Shown here: piece after piece, positions 1-20,600 of the stretch
Numbering within the stretch: the stretch's first letter is position 1
Layout: every line of letters starts with the position of its first letter
DNA from: Elysia chlorotica
Taxonomy: Eukaryota; Mollusca; Gastropoda; Plakobranchidae
DNA: 64,000 bases
Assembly (NCBI GenBank): GCA_003991915.1
Contig: RQTK01000338.1
Location: 202,013-266,012, forward strand
Direction: 5' to 3'
Program-made: the position numbers and the translations under genes
Notes under the pieces: generated by a model
What the model saw: the letters and a program-made list of their open reading frames with translations, nothing else
The model's database searches: none
What the model was told of the DNA's origin: nothing

Positions 1-828
1 GATTCAGTGATCAATAAGAGAAAATATGGTTCACAAAACTTTACTCTGAGGTTTTTTTTTTCATTACTTTAGATAGAAAGTGGAGCCTCGTGATAATAAT
101 AATAATAACAATAACAAATTTTGACAACAAGGCCTGGTATGGCACATGTATTCATTTGATTTTTCAGGAAAAAGCCAAGAAAACAATTGTAGCAATTCCA
201 AACATACTTTCCAGTAGATTGAATTATATTCACTCTTGTGTTTTTTTCAATTCCCATAGGTTAGTTCTATGAACAGAGAGTGGGAAATCCGCTGTTTGAA
301 TGTTTGATAAGGTTCCTATCTATAAATAGGATTCTTCACAAAGCCTAGAGGACAGTAACTTTTTTAAAAGATAATTTTTTCGTACCTTTAAATAAGTGAT
401 ATTGTGGAATCTCTTCAAGATACACCATGTTTAAGATAAACTATGGCTTTATATAATCTATTTCTAATGCATCCTTCCCTCTTTTTTTATTTATTTTTTT
501 TTATTTCAGCCACTGTTTAATATAAACTTGGGATAAAATAAACTCTAAGGCTGTCTCCATGAGGTTTATCTAGAGAGGACTCCATTGTAGCAACAGAGTC
601 ACAGTATTTTGCCGGCCATACTCAAGCAATGGCAATATTGTTAGGGTTTTTCCTACATTCATATCTTTTGAACCAATAGATAGAATAAGACAAATTTGCA
701 GATTTGAAAACTTAAGACTTTTCTTTTGGTTTTGTTTTTCAAATGTCTATTTCACCACATACATGTGTGCGCTGTGACTCATTTGGGTTATCCTAACACT
801 TTGATCTCTTCTCTGACAAACCACTTAC
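1..828 (-). other. HPS4 downstream intron sequence, no exon seen
   Basis: This stretch follows the donor of the last visible HPS4 exon. I searched the minus strand for the expected C-terminal block (human NPIQETYFQQL) and saw nothing convincing, so the final exon is probably outside the window. About 595-790 resembles 25095-25275 in CLUH and is an interspersed repeat of unknown family. Confidence 0.5.
595..790 (+). repeat. Interspersed repeat, copy 1 (unknown family)
   Basis: The stretch shares ordered blocks with 25095-25275, such as cacagtattt, gccggc, catatcttttgaacca, gatagaataa, and a closing caccacatac/caccgcttac. The two copies lie in introns of different genes and are perhaps 75-80% alike, which implies an old dispersed element. 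No coding potential or terminal repeats were recognised. Confidence 0.5.
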
Positions 829-9759
<8,931 letters not shown>

Positions 9760-10325
9760 TTTGTTCGAGCTATATTTGGTCACATGATCATTATTTTGTG
9801 GGAACATTTTTTTTTTTACTGCTACAGACCACGCCAGTCACCGACATGTCTTTAGGATCGTTGTCAAGGTCACGATCACGCCGAAAAGGGTCAATTTAGG
9901 TCACCACCTGTCACGTTACTACAATAATGTTTTATGCTGTCAAAACTCATATTTTTAGTTAATATTTAACGGCCATCGCACTCTCTCCTATTTAAGTTTA
10001 TCTATGTCCGCTTTATTATTTTATGACTCATGAGAAAATGTTTATTATTAAATCATAATTGTTGATGTTTCACCATGCTGAAATAATAGTAAAAAACAAA
10101 GAAAAGAAAAAAATACCCGGCACCTCTACGCTATGTGTGCATGCTTTATCACGTACTAGTTTCATATTGCGCGTACTTTTGTTGGCTTTAAAGGGGATTG
10201 GGCGGTTGTCTTGTCTTTTAGTCCTTGCAGCTTTAACTGGTTTTGAGCTTAAATTTAGTCCATTGAAAAACATCTACAATGTCATTGGTTGCAGCAACAA
10301 TACGTGTAAAAGGTCAGTAGTCATG

Positions 10326-10335
10326 GTAGTAGTAT

Positions 10336-10397
<62 letters not shown>

Positions 10398-10426
10398 TAG
10401 TAGTAGTAGTAGTAGTAGTAGTAGTA

Positions 10427-10494
<68 letters not shown>
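10326..10494 (+). repeat. (TAG)n trinucleotide array, truncated by gap
   Basis: About 55 TAG/GTA units with two interruptions (gtagtatag), ending at an assembly gap. The long poly-L, poly-Y and poly-T reading frames here are by-products of the repeat. Confidence 0.95.
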
Positions 10495-10891
10495 NNNNNN
10501 NNNNNNNNNNNNNNNNNNNNNNNNNNNNNNNNNNNNNNNNNNNNNNNNNNNNNNNNNNNNNNNNNNNNNNNNNNNNNNNNNNNNNNNNNNNNNNNNNNNN
10601 NNNNNNNNNNNNNNNNNNNNNNNNNNNNNNNNNNNNNNNNNNNNNNNNNNNNNNNNNNNNNNNNNNNNNNNNNNNNNNNNNNNNNNNNNNNNNNNNNNNN
10701 NNNNNNNNNNNNNNNNNNNNNNNNNNNNNNNNNNNNNNNNNNNNNNNNNNNNNNNNNNNNNNNNNNNNNNNNNNNNNNNNNNNNNNNNNNNNNNNNNNNN
10801 NNNNNNNNNNNNNNNNNNNNNNNNNNNNNNNNNNNNNNNNNNNNNNNNNNNNNNNNNNNNNNNNNNNNNNNNNNNNNNNNNNNNNNNNNNN
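10495..10891. other. Assembly gap (397 N)
   Basis: A run of N follows the TAG array and is followed by T- and C-homopolymers, so the gap was probably caused by low-complexity sequence. Confidence 0.99.
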
Positions 10892-11379
10892 TTTTTTTTC
10901 CCACCCCCCCCCCCCCCCTTCCCGCAAAAAAAACCCCAACAAACTTACAAAGAACAAAAGCAAAGCAAAACAAAAATGAACAATCTGCGTTAGTAGTGTC
11001 TGACAGTTCATCAGCCACGTTTTCTATCTGAAGGATCTTTAACGACATGTGTCGTCCGCTTACCTACTTTTTTTGTTCATTGGTTGCTTTTGTTTTTACG
11101 TTTCTGTAAACTTAATTAGATATGCGATCAACTAAAAATCATTCTTTGTTCTAACAATGTTGCCGTTAGAGAATATCATAGCTGAACTATGCCGAATTTG
11201 CTGATACGCACATATTTACATAAATGATTAATTGCTGTTGGTAGAAAAGTTGTTCATTGGTTATTTTATAACCAGAACAGTAGGGGTACATATTTAGAGA
11301 TGGTGGCCAACTGGTGCAAACTAAACAACGGCATCTGCATATTTAATACTGTATTTTGTCACATATTTATATTATCTAT

Positions 11380-11790
11380 AGGGGCCACATTCTAGTGAAC
11401 AGAATTAAAGTCGTGCAAGAAATAAAAGACTGATCGATATGTACATCCCTATTGGAAGAACATTATGTTGCAGAAACGTTGGGACTTTCTAAAACTCAAT
11501 TTGAATATCTAGCTTGGTCAGAGAAAGAGCGGAAAAATCCAGGTGATTGGTACAGCGTGTATCCTTGTTTGACCACAAAACAAGCACATGATTTAGACAG
11601 CAGGCACTAAATGGGGTCATCAGATACAAAATCAATGAATCAAAGCATAATATGGGCTGGCCATGTAGATCGTTTGGCAACCCAGACTTTAAAGAAGAAA
11701 AAGAAGACCAAGCCTGAGATGGAGAGATGAGATTGCACATCAGTTCGGATACAGTGGATGAGAAAGAGGTGGATTTTTTTAACCAGCTGA
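11380..11790 (+). mobile_element. LINE ORF2 3'-end remnant (non-LTR)
   Basis: Near 11649 the plus strand reads IWAGHVDRLATQTLKKKKK. After a frameshift it continues as PSLRWRDEIAHQFGYSG. This is the W-A-G-H-V ... R-P-x-x-R-W-R-D pattern typical of the C-terminal end of LINE ORF2 proteins. The piece is short and contains stops and a frameshift, so it is inactive. No 5' part of a LINE is visible. Confidence 0.6.
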
Positions 11791-12727
11791 AGTAGTCGTC
11801 TGTCTGTAATTTTAGCAATTTACTGATTTAATTTAGGAAGCCCTCATGTTCGAGACTTTCTATGGTAGGTTTTTTTTCCTTGTTTTTTTGTTTTGTTTGT
11901 TATTTTGTTTTGTTTTGTCCTATACGTCTTGCGTGGATAGTTCTTTTCTCCGGCTCAATTTCGCACATTGAGCTCTGTAGTCCACTCACCCATTTCCTTT
12001 ACCTGACAGGTGCTATGGATGATCAATGTGCTATCGGATGACTGAATCAGCTGACTCAACATTATGGTTGAACACTAACGCAGCTTTCTAATCTGATGGA
12101 AATCAAATAATAAATGTAGTTCTTTATTTTCAAAACACACAAATTGGACTTACTGTTGTTGTTTTTTAACTAAATTTATACACGTTTCAAATATTGAATT
12201 GGTTTCGAATACACACAATTTTCACAATAAGCCAATGAATGATCACCTGCCAGTGAAAACAAGCCAAATGTCATGCACGTACATGTTTAATTTCTCTTTA
12301 GATGTTGACAAACTTTAAGCTTACATGTTATTCGATCCACGCGATGATAGCAGATGTCATACTCATGTCTCACAGGCGTGGGGTTTTCAAGTCGCCAGTT
12401 CACCCCGTTGGCTCCCTGAGTTTCGGGTAGAGCTGTTGTTGAACGCCGGTGCAGATTCTTTACTTGTCGGCTTCGTTTTTGCTAGAGGTTTCCTTATCGC
12501 TAGGCCTCTAGTGTATCGCTGACAAAACAGGCACTTACCAGCAACATCCCGTCAGTGAAGATTCTCCACCCCGCAGAATGATATGGGGCAGTGAGGATAT
12601 AATCTACACATAACGTGAAGTCGGCGGAGGCAATTATGTATATTAATTTGAGAAAGTGTTGACTGTGATTAATTTACACCGCACAAATTTCCAGAAGAAT
12701 CATAGCTACATGCATACGAGAGCATTT

Positions 12728-12806
12728 GCTGAGATTTGAACATTGGGATTTCTGCTTGATACTTCAGAGCACTGCCGACTTAGCTATCTAACGCCGCGAT
12801 GGGTGA
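12728..12806 (-). mobile_element. tRNA-like SINE head, reverse orientation
   Basis: On the minus strand, GTTAGATAGCTAAGTCGGCA resembles a box A region and AATGTTCAAATCTC a box B. It directly precedes a plus-strand SINE body at 12836-12960. Confidence 0.4.
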
Positions 12807-12835
12807 GTTAATGTATGAACAAGACTAGACCTACT

Positions 12836-12960
12836 GGTTGGGATCAGTGTCAGCATAATAATGTCACCATTGAAGCAGAAGCCCTGATATCCCCGCCCTG
12901 TCTAGTGGGACAGTGCGTAATATTATTACACGTTAGTCTTGGGACCTACCCGTGAGATAG
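12836..12960 (+). mobile_element. SINE body fragment
   Basis: It shares the conserved body seen in several CLUH introns: ggatcagtgtcagcataata, a ccccgccctgtct block, and acgttagtcttgggacc. It is degraded and has no recognisable tail. Confidence 0.5.
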
Positions 12961-13825
12961 ATTAGTGCTGATGCTTGGCGCTGATAATGAAATGAAGTTT
13001 AATGTGCTCCATTTTATGACCATCATTGGCAAAAAGTTTAAGCAGAAGTAATATCTACAGTTGATACATGGCTTCATTACGACGTAAATGTATGACTTGT
13101 AAACATTGTCACACAATGATAAACGCAGTCAATAGGGCCTCTTACATTATATGCTTTAATAAATGAAACAACAGGCACGGCAACGGCGACACATTTTGAA
13201 GTCGCGCCTAATTATTCATGTAGTTACATATCAACTATTAATAGAAATAGTATGAAAAATCAAAGATAAAAATGTAATATGGGGAAACTATCATGAAACT
13301 AAATAGATGTATATCAACACCCAGAAGAACCACATGCCGGTAGCAATACCACACGGAAACAGAGACAGTCATAGCGCACAATACTGGGAGTGACACATCG
13401 CAGACACGCCAACCAAAAATTAATAGCCACCAAAGTGTGCGTTTTAGTCAATTTTAATAATTGCAACAAAATGCACGAGAAATACGCATTTTTAGCGTGA
13501 GTTGACAGCTCTGATATTGTATCTCAAAGAGTCATGATTGTATTACACTTTGAAAAGTCAACCATGTCCGCTTTTACTAGATCAATGTGTGTGTGTGTGT
13601 GTGGGTGTTTTTTTTTGTTTTTTTTTTTGTTCGTCTGTTATATTTTTTCCGTATCGTATACAGGACGTAGTGTGTTTTGATTTTTAGTTGTGTTACCGGT
13701 AGATACTTTTATAAAGCTTCATAATAATTGTCGACTGATTTGTTTAAAGCGGTAATAGCAAAGAAATAATTCTATTAAGAAAAGTATTGTTGTTGATGCT
13801 GTTTGTGGCCGACGTCTTCGTCGTC

Positions 13826-13977
<152 letters not shown>

Positions 13978-14118
13978 TATTCGACTATGATCACCGTCAA
14001 CGTCATCACAACCATGATTATAATAAATTATTATCCTACTAGTTTCACATTTTTTCAACAAATTATTATAGACAATACCATCGTCAAACATGTAGGCCTA
14101 CTATATCAATACATAGTA

Positions 14119-14141
14119 TAATGATGATGGTGATGACAATA

Positions 14142-14213
<72 letters not shown>

Positions 14214-14257
14214 ATGATGATGATTATTATGATGATGATGATGATGGTCGTGGTGGT
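14119..14257 (+). repeat. (GAT)n trinucleotide array
   Basis: About 40 GAT units, degrading into GGT/GAA variants at the right end. This is the reverse complement of the ATC array 140 bp upstream, so the two could form a long hairpin. Confidence 0.95.
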
Positions 14258-14299
14258 GATGATGAAGACGACGATGAAGGCAATAACAACAGCAACAAC

Positions 14300-14312
14300 A
14301 ATAATAATAATG

Positions 14313-14347
<35 letters not shown>

Positions 14348-14383
14348 TATAGTAATAATAATAATATTAATAATAATAGACAC
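14300..14383 (+). repeat. (AAT)n trinucleotide array
   Basis: AAT units with a few interruptions, about 460 bp upstream of the CLUH start codon. Confidence 0.9.
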
Positions 14384-14846
14384 ATAATTGGTTTTGTTAT
14401 GAAAGTTCCAAAATTAATAAAACAGCTGTAGCTTACTCATAAAAACATTGTTTTGTTGCGAATCGGTCCTACTCCGATTTTGCATAGCAGCAGTTCACAG
14501 TTCACGCTGTTTTGTATGCCAATGACCTTAGCCCTTGCTCAAAGACGGACAAACTTAGGGACTTTCAGCTGTTCGAACCGCAACTTACACAACCTTATTT
14601 TCTAGTGAATCTCACAATGTCACCGTGGACTAATTTTCTTTGCGGTAGGGCTTGAAAGTGAAAAGAGACACATTTTAATGCGTTCAAGAAACCGGCAAGT
14701 CAGAATAAGTTGAAAAAGATATTGCAATCGCCCTTCAAACTCAAAGGTTAGGCAAGTCTGTTGCTACACGTGTGTACTGTAGTACTGTTGGGTCACTAGC
14801 TTGTGGGCCTCACTTCCACTAGTACTTGTTACCCAAGCACAGCGAA

Positions 14847-17610
14847 ATGGCTGGAATAACTACATCGGACGACGACCGAGAAAATTCCGAAAATAAAGGA
14901 TGCTGTACTCAAGATGCTTCAAATAAACAGAATAAGGAAGCTATCAATGGTCATGGTAAGTCAATGGTTTTAGTTATAGAGAGCCGGATCCTTGAAAAAA
15001 AGTAATTTAGATGAGATGGTCAGGGCAATGTTCTAAAACCTTTGGATCAGGCCCAATAAAGTTAGAGATTCTAGATGTAGGAAATCTAATTCTTGTTAAA
15101 ATAAACTAAATACCTTTAATAGCAAAGAGCAAGTTTAGACTACATAGACAAAGCCAATATCTAGGATCTACACCAATGATATATCTAGATCTAGATCTAG
15201 TTTATAACTGAAAAGAATTAAAAAAAGAAAAGATGTATTTACAATGGTTTGTTCAACATATCATACCTAAAATTTTAATTAACATCAGGACCTAAAATCT
15301 AAATCAAAGAAAAGAAATGAATCATTTTTAACCGACTAGTTTTAAAATTGAATAATTTGCAATCTTAATAGATTCTATTATTCCTAGATTATAAATCTAA
15401 TCTGGGTCTATTTAGCAAAAAAAAAAAAAACGCCCAAAAAAACAATGTATCATTGTATGTATGATCTTCTTTGAAAGGTCTTTTGCCAGCGAGTTAATGC
15501 AGAAGCTTAAACAAAAGGATGCTGAAAAAAATCAATAGTGATCCTGAGAGAGACTTCTTCCAGGAGATATGAAGGGGATTAAAGCAAGCTTTCACAGAAT
15601 GGGGTCCTAGGCAGTGACACCTGAGGCTCTGTGGCTTCTAAAAAGCGTTGAGCCTTTACATACACTATAGATGCAGCACTGGGAATAGGAATACACTGTC
15701 ATGCTCCATCTTTCTGATTATGAGCAACTTCTCATCAGCCAATGTCATTGTGACAGTTTTAACTTTTGGATATTTAGCTTCAAATGCAACACCACAAATC
15801 CTCAGATAAACTGATTTGTACATCAAAAATGCTTTGTCATATTTTAACATTCAGAGTTTGTGACTTTTTAGATACAATTCTCTGTGTAGGATAAAATACT
15901 TACAGTTGATCTGTATTTATAAATCTTTGATTTAATATTTTCTGTTATTTGTTTACAGATACTATGAAAACCATAGTCTTAGACCGACAGAATGTTGAAT
16001 CTGTGGAAGAGAAAGAGGACAAGAAAGTCGAGGAGAATGGAGAGAAAGAAGGCTCTGAAGGAGAGACTGACAAGGAAGTTCTCCTTATTCAGGACACTGG
16101 ATTCAACGTGAAAATCGCTGCTCCAAATCTGGATGTTTTTGAGCTGCCTGTAAGTTCTTTATAAATAATAATTTTTATTGTCTTATTAGTAGAGAAACTA
16201 TCAATTGTATTTTTTCCCCAATTTTTTTCACCCATTTTGTGAATGGATATTACTTTTCGCTATTACCTCTTTGTATAACCATTTATCTGGATCAGTGCTT
16301 TGTTTCATTATGAGTGGATTTGATTTTTGGTTCAATTACTTAATGATGGGATAATAACCAGTCCTAAGCATGGTTTAACGGAAAACCATTTTTTATATCA
16401 AAGTCACAATGTAACCATCATTGTTAGATGAGCCAAGTAGCTGGGTTTTTTTGTTTGTTTGTGTCAATATTATGTGACCTGCTGACACAAGCCCTGTCTA
16501 TCTCTGCACTGCCTCTAGGTGGCATCTAGTAAAATTGTTAGACATTAATGGGACTTCTGCTAAACAGCTTAAGTCGCTGAAGTTGGGACGCTAGGAAACC
16601 CACCAACAAACAATCAATCCTAACCACAGCCATCTCTTTCCTCCGCAGGTGAGCTCGATGGAGCTGGTACAGGAGATTCATCAGGTTCTCATGGACCGGG
16701 AGGACACCTGCCAGCGAACATGTTTCTCCCTGCAGCTTGATGGCCAGACCATGGACAACTTCTCTGAGCTCAAGTCCATTGACGGTCTCAAAGAAGGATC
16801 CACTATCAAGGTTGTGGAAGGTTGGTGCCTGCTACTGTTCTTTAAAAAAAATAATATTGTGGTAGTGGCGCTATGTTTTTTTGTTTTTTTTTTAATGCTG
16901 AATTTCCCCAGTACTTTTTTAAAATTGGTAAAACTAAAGATGAATTATAAATATTTTTATATTTTGTCCTCCTTCAACCTTTGTTTTACATCTTAATGTG
17001 TCTAGAGCCGTACACAGTTAGAGAGGCCAGAATCCATGTCCGTCATGTGCGCGATCTGATGAAATCTGTGGACCATGCAGACGCCTACAATGGAGTTGAC
17101 TGTTCCTCTCTCTCCTTCCTCAACACCATCACCCTGGGAGACATTCTAGGTGATAGTGATGGCTATTCTCATCAATTGTGTAGATGTAACAAAGCTTTTT
17201 TTTTTAATAGTGTACTTCTTTCTTCGTGGGTTCAAATTTTACAACCAAAACAAATATTTTACGATTTTTAAGAATCAGGTAGGTATTTAGGATGTGGATT
17301 TAGTCTTTAAAAACCGAAACACAATTAAATGTATTCAGATGTCAAGAATTTTAAAAGTGCCGCAGAACAAAATTTGCTTATGCAAAAAATAAAGTATAGA
17401 AACAAATATTTTATAACCCTTTTTTAAGATATCAATTCAAACAACATTGCTCCGTTTCTAAATGACTATGTTGGCTCTTTATGATGTTTTGTCCCAGACA
17501 AGAAACGCAGCAAGCCAGACTCAGTGGACTGTACTCCACCTGATGCCATTCTTCCTAACTCTAAAGACCGACCCCTCCTCCCCTTGCACCCGGGTGTCAA
17601 GGACACCAAG
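14847..17610 (+). CDS. CLUH: CLUH exons 1-5 (N-terminal ubiquitin-like region)
   Basis: Exons are 14847-14955, 15959-16149, 16649-16820, 17006-17149 and 17498-17610, encoding residues 1-243. Residues 1-65 are acidic and poorly conserved. The CLU N ubiquitin-like fold starts near [16 protein letters not shown] and continues through [35 protein letters not shown] and [15 protein letters not shown]. Exon 5 carries [20 protein letters not shown]. Confidence 0.92.
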
Positions 17611-20600
17611 GTGAGCATTTCCATAACTTCTTGTTGTGTTATTAATTGTAGTTATGTATAAAATGCTGTCTTGTAGACATTTAAAGGAAATATTTGAGAT
17701 CCTAAATATACCTGTAGATACTGCTTAAAAGAAATCAGATTCTTTCTTCTTTTTTTGTGTGTGTTTTGTTCGAGCTCAGTGGACTTGAGATTTTGTTTTA
17801 CACACGTCATACCATATAGATTTTTTAAAGAATTTATTGCAAATAAACTTTTAAGTAAAAGTAAAAACTTTTCTTGTACTTGTAGAGCTCTCGTTGTTTG
17901 AAAGTCTTGACCTACAGCGGGTGGAATCCCCCTCCTGGAAACCGCAGAATGCATGGTAATTTCTTTTTTAATTTGCAGGAAATGTGATAAATTTTAGATT
18001 TTTGTTTAAAGTTTTAACTCATGCTAAAGAAAGGCAAACAAGGAAAAAAACCCAGTGTAAAGCATTTGCAGATGCTAAGTTGTATTTTTGTGAATTTGTG
18101 TATGTCACATACTTTTTTTCTTTTAATTATAATTCTCAAACTCGTTTAAATTTTTAAACTTTGTTTTTTCTTTTTTGTTGTTGTCAAATGCATCTTTTTT
18201 TTTTTTCGTTTGAGACTACTGTACTGTTTTTATGGACTTGACCTTTATTATCCTGCCTTTTATTATCCTTGTACCAGGTGACCTTCTGTACCTGTATGTG
18301 GTGACCTTGGAAGATAAGAGATACCACATCACTGGCTGTACTAGAGGCTTCTATCTAAACCAGTGAGTGGAATTGTAGCTGTGTATCATGGGGGCAGTTT
18401 ATTTTCTTGGTTGCAACAGGCAAGTGCCAGGCTGATATCTGCAGGTCTTATCTGCATTTATAAAATAAAGAGGCTGGGGGTGATTGTATGGAGGGCAATT
18501 TTCAAATTCTTTAAATTGTAGTTTTGATTTGTTCAGAAATATATATCCCTATTCTTTCTTGTGGTTGGACAAAAGGTTGTTAGTACCAGATGTATGTTGT
18601 AGGAGAAACATGTTTTGTAAGGTGCACATGTTGATTTACTGTGGGATGTCCTGTTCATTATTTCCGATCCACAGATCAACAGAGGACGAGTTCAACCCCA
18701 AACAAGCCCAGCCCAAGTATCTTTCTCATTCCCTGATCGACTTGCTCAATCAGGTAAGCTTGGCATGCCATGTTTCTTGAGGCACAGATTAGAAGTGAAT
18801 TAACCTATGACTAGTTTTAAGTCTTGTGAAGTATTGGTTGGGTTGATGTCTCTGTATTGCAGCACATAATATTGTGCGTCATTAGTCTGTAGGTATGTCC
18901 ATAATATAGTCTATAAAGTTCTGACCATGAAGGCTAAACAACCTATATTGTCTCCAAGATTTGAACCAACACGGTGCTCAGTCCACAGTACTACAAACTT
19001 TGCTATCTACTGCAATTAGCTAGCCTGTTGATTGTTGATGGGGGTGTATTAACTTGATCAGTGGGGGATGTGGTAGCCCTGGGGTAGAACACAGGCTTGA
19101 CGCAGGTCTGTGGTTGTCGCCCCCTATTGGATGGGTCAGTGTCAGTCTAATATGACTGGCAGAGATAGTAGTCATTGTAACCCCGCCCTGTCTCTGTGTG
19201 CAGCAGCACATAAAATTGACAGACGTCAGTCTATGGGCCGCCCATAATATAGCCGTTACAATTCTGATGTTGGACGTTTAACCAACTCAACAACATAACT
19301 TGATCCATAAGTGCTATGATCAAAGAATCCTATTGATTGTCCATACTGCATCTTAATCTCTGTGGGTGACTAGATTTTTCCTCTCTGCCCTCAGATCAGC
19401 CCAGCTTTTAAGCGATCATTTGCTGCTCTGCTTAAGAAGCGCAGTCAGAAGCACCCTTTTGAGCGTGTGCCAACCCCGTATCAGATGTATGTATGGATGG
19501 CGCCTCAGGCCGATCACCAGGTAGACTACATTCGCGCTGAAGATGGTGAGTTACTATGGTGGATGGGAGAAAGTTGCCCAGCGTTTGGCTACAGAAAAAG
19601 ATGAAACATCTGTGATGATCTATCTAGAGCCAAATATTACATGACAGCTGTGATTACACAATGATAGGACTGAGATGTGTATATAAGTAGTTTTAATTAT
19701 GTTTCAAGCATTTAGAAGTAGTATTTAACCATGCTTGTTTGTAATGTTTTGTTTTTGTCTTTGTGGACTTAATAAAAAAATTTAAAAAATTGATTTTTGA
19801 GAAATACAAACAAAATTTCAATTTTTTAATATTTTTTAAATAAAATATATATTTAATCCCTGACTTAAACCAGGGCTAGCGTATTTCTTGGTTTTTATGA
19901 TTCAGCTTTCCTTGCACAAGCTAGCATCCCCTGGAAAAAATGTTTGAACACTTGTAAATATATTTACAACCCTAGAAAAGCCGAAATAGCCTTCTTGAAG
20001 TTTAAAAGTTGTAATGCTTTTATGTTACCAAAGTGTTATGTGCATATCTACTACAGAACTAGCTCGTAATTTTTCCGTGCGTCTGTCTGCAGCCTTCTCC
20101 ACACGACTTGGCTATGAGGAGCACATCCCTGGTCAGACAAGAGATTGGAACGAGGAGATCCAGACAACCAGAGAGCTGCCGAAAACAAATCTACCTGAGA
20201 GACTCATCAGAGAGAGGGCTATTTTTAAGGTAAAGAGTTAGGCTCTATACTCATTCTGTTCTTATTGTGGTTTTCAACTTGTCATTTTGACATTTTTTTT
20301 GTATTTGAGGAGTTCTGTGTCATTCAATTTGTTCCTTAAAATTGACATTTTCTCGATTTTCCGATTTTTTGGGGAAGGATTCCAATTTTTTTTCGCAACT
20401 CACTTATTTCATCTCCAAGAAAAAAGTTCAGGCTCTTATCAGAGTATGACACTGAAAGGCTTTTACTTCCTTTAAATCATTAACTCACCTGTGCAGCTAG
20501 ATCTAGAAGTTCTTGGTCTAGTTTGGTTCTTCTTAGCATTACCTCTTGATTATTAATCCTTCTCCTATAAGTCAGTATCTGAATGCTGGCTGGCATGACT

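Noticed and set aside
10274-11048. Long minus frames of 237-245 aa across the gap
   Set aside because: Most of their length is N or TAG repeat; no real protein is supported.
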